22,655 nucleotides of DNA from a virus, in IMG/VR virus record IMGVR_UViG_3300046095_000293, positions 1-22,655 of that record. One strand, written 5' to 3'. The notes beneath the pieces are model-generated. The model did no database searches, was not told the DNA's origin, and saw only the letters and a program-made list of their open reading frames with translations. The first letter of the stretch is position 1. Every line of letters starts with the position of its first letter. This document shows, one piece after another, positions 20,459-22,655 of this stretch. The position numbers and the translations under genes are program-made.

Positions 20459-20758
20459 TTAGATTATTCTTCCATAAGGGCCGTCGTCAGCCATTCTATC
20501 GCACGTACGAGCATATTCTCTGTACTCGTGCTCTTTTCGCTTTCTTTCAGCTTTAGTTTGAGATCTATCTCCACCAACTCCTACTCCAATAAATGTGTAG
20601 AATTCACTGCCCTCACCACTATGCAACTCGTCTTGATGTGTAATGTACTTTGCTTCAAAGTGGATATTTCTCAACGTAGACCTCTCTTCTATAGAATAGA
20701 TATCTAAGTAAGAGGCTTTCAGCATTATTGCCTCGTGAATATAGTTTAAATTTTTCAT
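20459..20758 (-). CDS. Hypothetical protein (99 aa)
   Basis: A 99-residue hydrophilic protein, MKNLNYIHEAIMLKASYLDI at the start, with a GSEFYTFIGVGVGGDRSQT Gly-rich stretch and a basic helical C-terminus (KAERKRKEHEYREYARTCDR). I do not recognise a family. It lies 34 bases after the 277-residue gene, in the P4 block. Confidence 0.6.
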   Translation of the reverse strand: MKNLNYIHEAIMLKASYLDIYSIEERSTLRNIHFEAKYITHQDELHSGEGSEFYTFIGVGVGGDRSQTKAERKRKEHEYREYARTCDRMADDGPYGRII

Positions 20759-20792
20759 TATATTTAGCTTTTAAACAGTTAAAATACTAGGA

Positions 20793-21626
20793 TTAACCTA
20801 GTACTTTAACTCTTTGGATTAATGCTTGCTTAACACCATTGTATTCAGAATTTTTAATAGTCGCTCTCACTTTAGTAAAAACTTCCGTTGCGATATCTGG
20901 TTTGCTTGATCCTTTATAAGTGTAGATCATTCCTTTTTCGTCGTTGTACGTTGCGATCGTTACATATCCGTAAGCTGACTCATATCCTGCAAGTTTAATC
21001 AACGTCAGCATTAATTCTACTTTCTCGCCATCAAGATGAGTTGGAGCCATTACTGCTCTTGCAATAGTATCAAGTCTTTTAATATTGTCGCGTTTAGTCA
21101 TATATTTGCAAGGAACTTCTCCCCAACCCTGTGTAGCGTTGTCCCATTTTTTTTCAGTATGGTCGATGCGAAGTAGTTCGCCAAGTTCCAATAATCTTGT
21201 ACGAGCCAACACTCTTCTGCGAAGAGGAATTGATGTTTTGTACTCTTTAGCTCCTCCAATCGCTCCTTCTCCGGAATACACTCTATTCAATTGATATGCA
21301 TCGTCACAAGTAGCGATGTCACATCCCATATATCTTCCGAAAGGGAATACGGTGAATGGCAATGCTCTTTCTTCATATCTTGTAAATCTTCTTGAACTTA
21401 TTCCTTTCAAACACTCGTCGATTTCGATGAACTGTTGTTTAGGAAACATTTTATGAGCTTTCTCTACCGCTTTCTCTTCATTGATAGAGAGGTTTTGGCG
21501 GTAGTCGTAGTACCAATTAGTTCCTACTTGAATGTGTTTATCATTAACTGTTTTATACACTGGCGCTTCTGTAATACTCCATAATGTGTAAAACTCTGTT
21601 GCGAATCCGATTACCATTGTTGACAT
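20793..21626 (-). CDS. Hypothetical early protein (277 aa)
   Basis: A 277-residue protein starting MSTMVIGFATEFYTLWSITE. An FPFGRYMGCDI segment (about 94-104) resembles the PFGK/RYxG motif seen in small proteins linked to exonucleases, and the C-terminal stretch VRATIKNSEYNGVKQALIQR resembles a short strand-turn motif I associate with phage nucleic-acid-binding proteins. Neither is enough for a family call. It is the main gene behind promoter P4 and its 26-codon leader, which suggests early expression. Confidence 0.7.
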   Translation of the reverse strand: MSTMVIGFATEFYTLWSITEAPVYKTVNDKHIQVGTNWYYDYRQNLSINEEKAVEKAHKMFPKQQFIEIDECLKGISSRRFTRYEERALPFTVFPFGRYMGCDIATCDDAYQLNRVYSGEGAIGGAKEYKTSIPLRRRVLARTRLLELGELLRIDHTEKKWDNATQGWGEVPCKYMTKRDNIKRLDTIARAVMAPTHLDGEKVELMLTLIKLAGYESAYGYVTIATYNDEKGMIYTYKGSSKPDIATEVFTKVRATIKNSEYNGVKQALIQRVKVLG

Positions 21627-21636
21627 AACTAGTGAA

Positions 21637-21717
21637 TTAAAAGATTGATGCTCCTACATTTTTTCCACTAAATAGGAAGAAAGAGATTTTTGCGTAAATT
21701 TTAGATAATGTTTTCAT
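21637..21717 (-). CDS. Leader-like micro-ORF (26 aa)
   Basis: ATG at 21717, 19 bases after the CATAAT element of P4, reads MKTLSKIYAKISFFLFSGKN then VGASIF and stops at 21637. It ends 11 bases before the next ATG. Basic N-terminus plus SFFLF resembles a tiny membrane peptide; translational coupling or attenuation of the 277-residue gene is the other option. Its position supports that it is translated, not what it does. Confidence 0.45.
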   Translation of the reverse strand: MKTLSKIYAKISFFLFSGKNVGASIF

Positions 21718-21735
21718 AATATTAATTGTTTGATT

Positions 21736-21775
21736 ATTATGATATAAAGATACTGCACCTTATAACAATATGCAA
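21736..21775 (-). promoter_or_regulatory. Promoter P4 (Bacteroidetes-type, phage promoter family)
   Basis: Minus strand: TTG (21775-21773), 20 bases, TATCTTTA (21752-21745), three bases, CATAAT (21741-21736). An A-tract and GACATATTTATG precede it, close to P2. It directly follows the terminator of the upstream gene, a classic terminator-promoter boundary between transcription units. Confidence 0.75.
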
Positions 21776-21800
21776 CATAAATATGTCTTTTTTTTAAATA

Positions 21801-21825
21801 AAAAAGGGGGAGATCATCTCTCCCC
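21801..21825 (-). terminator. Intrinsic (Rho-independent) terminator
   Basis: On the minus strand GGGGAGA-GATGA-TCTCCCC forms a perfect 7-bp GC-rich stem, followed immediately by C and a run of six T, then ATTT and more T. It is 18 bases beyond the stop of the 262-residue gene and ends that transcription unit. Confidence 0.9.
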
Positions 21826-21842
21826 ACACTTTATGCACAAAA

Positions 21843-22631
21843 CTAATCTTTACTTTTTGAAGTATCAAGACCAATTTGACGTTTACATCTTTGCAACTCG
21901 CTATGATATAGTTTTGAGAATCCTGCAGTTTCAAGTGATTTGTTGAGCTCTATAAATGTCAGTGATGTGTTTTTTCTCAACAAAGCCCTAACGTAAGCTG
22001 ATTTTTCTAATGGTTTACCTGCTATTTCAATTTTAACTCTAACTTTCCTGAAAAAGTTTTGCTCGTTTTTGTCTTTCTGTTTGTATGGCATCTTGCCATT
22101 TATCATCTCTTTTGCCGCCTTTAGAACACTTAAAGAACCTTGAGTGTATGACACTAATCCCTTTTTGGCTAAACTACCTAGAACTCCTTTAAATTCCCTC
22201 AAACTAGAGAAGTGAGCAATTTGTGGTTCAAAATTCTTAAAGTCAATTAAATCAATTTTAGTCACCTTTGCTTGCTCTCGCTCAGTACGCTTGTCTTTAA
22301 TCAACTCGAACAATTCAAACTCCTGTTTGGTCAATTTCATTATAGGAGAGACTATCTCTTTTGCTGCCTTTTTACTGACAGCAACTTGATCCACTTTCGC
22401 TTTAGATGTCTTTGTACTTTTTTTATTGCTACCCAACTTCTCTTTGACAAAAGTGAGAGATTCTTGCTCTGCTTGTTGCATTTCTTGAGCTCTTTGTTGT
22501 TGGCGAGTGTTAGCCTCGGCGATCTCTTGCTCAGTCATCTGCGAGCTATGTTTACCAAAACTACAAGGACCTTGAGAGGCAGCCTCTTTAAGTATCGCTG
22601 TTTTAGCAACTTTTAATTCGATACTTGCCAT
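21843..22631 (-). CDS. Hypothetical protein with central winged helix (262 aa)
   Basis: I start at ATG 22631 (MASIELKVAKTAILKEAASQ), which has AGAGGA just before it; an open frame continues upstream to the window edge from a GTG. Residues about 45-100 are a Gln/Lys-rich coiled linker. Residues about 93-165 (LTKQEFELFELIKDKRTERE, then FSSLREFKGVLGSLAKKGLV) look like a MarR-style winged helix. The C-terminal 70 residues (LLRKNTSLTFIELNKSLETA) may be a further helical DNA-binding domain. It is the last gene of its unit, just before the terminator. A phage regulator is a reasonable inference. Confidence 0.65.
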   Translation of the reverse strand: MASIELKVAKTAILKEAASQGPCSFGKHSSQMTEQEIAEANTRQQQRAQEMQQAEQESLTFVKEKLGSNKKSTKTSKAKVDQVAVSKKAAKEIVSPIMKLTKQEFELFELIKDKRTEREQAKVTKIDLIDFKNFEPQIAHFSSLREFKGVLGSLAKKGLVSYTQGSLSVLKAAKEMINGKMPYKQKDKNEQNFFRKVRVKIEIAGKPLEKSAYVRALLRKNTSLTFIELNKSLETAGFSKLYHSELQRCKRQIGLDTSKSKD

Positions 22632-22655
22632 TCCTCTTTTTTCTAAGTAGTACAC

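Overview
The window looks like a leftward-transcribed segment of a tailed double-stranded DNA phage or prophage of a Bacteroidetes host. Every gene I can support is on the minus strand. Genes are short and tightly packed, with 1, 4, 8 or more base overlaps. Hallmark phage proteins are a terminase large subunit (13052-14503) and an HK97-type portal protein (447-2123). The host guess rests on AT-rich sequence, mostly weak Shine-Dalgarno sequences, and five promoter-like sites that resemble the Bacteroidetes consensus (TTG at about -33, TAnnTTTG at about -7).

Right to left, in transcription order: 22631-21843 is a winged-helix-like protein closed by a strong intrinsic terminator. Promoter P4 (21736-21775) then starts an early-type block: a tiny leader ORF, a 277-residue protein, small and membrane proteins, a 214-bp gene-free interval with 22-bp and 14-bp phased repeats (candidate replication origin), a winged-helix initiator-like protein, a GIY-YIG nuclease, a UvrD-type helicase, a terminase-small-subunit-like protein and an HNH nuclease.

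Promoter P5 (16664-16702) next drives a non-coding RNA locus. I read it as a circularly permuted tmRNA (ssrA): the acceptor piece (T arm, CACCTCC) lies upstream of the coding piece (GGGGGTG, D arm, tag ORF ending ALEVAA-stop). They are joined by a 119-nt hairpin-rich spacer and held together by complementary P1 and P2 strands. A second tRNA-like element with a G3-U70 pair and an abnormal anticodon arm follows. This is the most unusual feature of the window.

Left of it come a decayed gene with two lesions (15697-16094), an acyl-carrier-protein-like protein, a membrane-anchored CAP-like protein, a zinc-ribbon protein, TerL and a larger TerS-like protein. P3 then precedes small genes, a one-helix membrane protein, an outer-membrane-barrel gene split into two overlapping frames, and a NinG-like HNH protein. 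P2 and P1 start further blocks of small genes leading to an SF2 helicase, a DEDDh exonuclease, RNase H, the portal protein and the start of the structural genes at the left edge. TerL and portal are thus about 11 kb apart, separated by DNA-metabolism genes.

No DNA polymerase, integrase, major capsid or tail gene is visible. Functions are read from motifs by eye; no database search or folding program was run.
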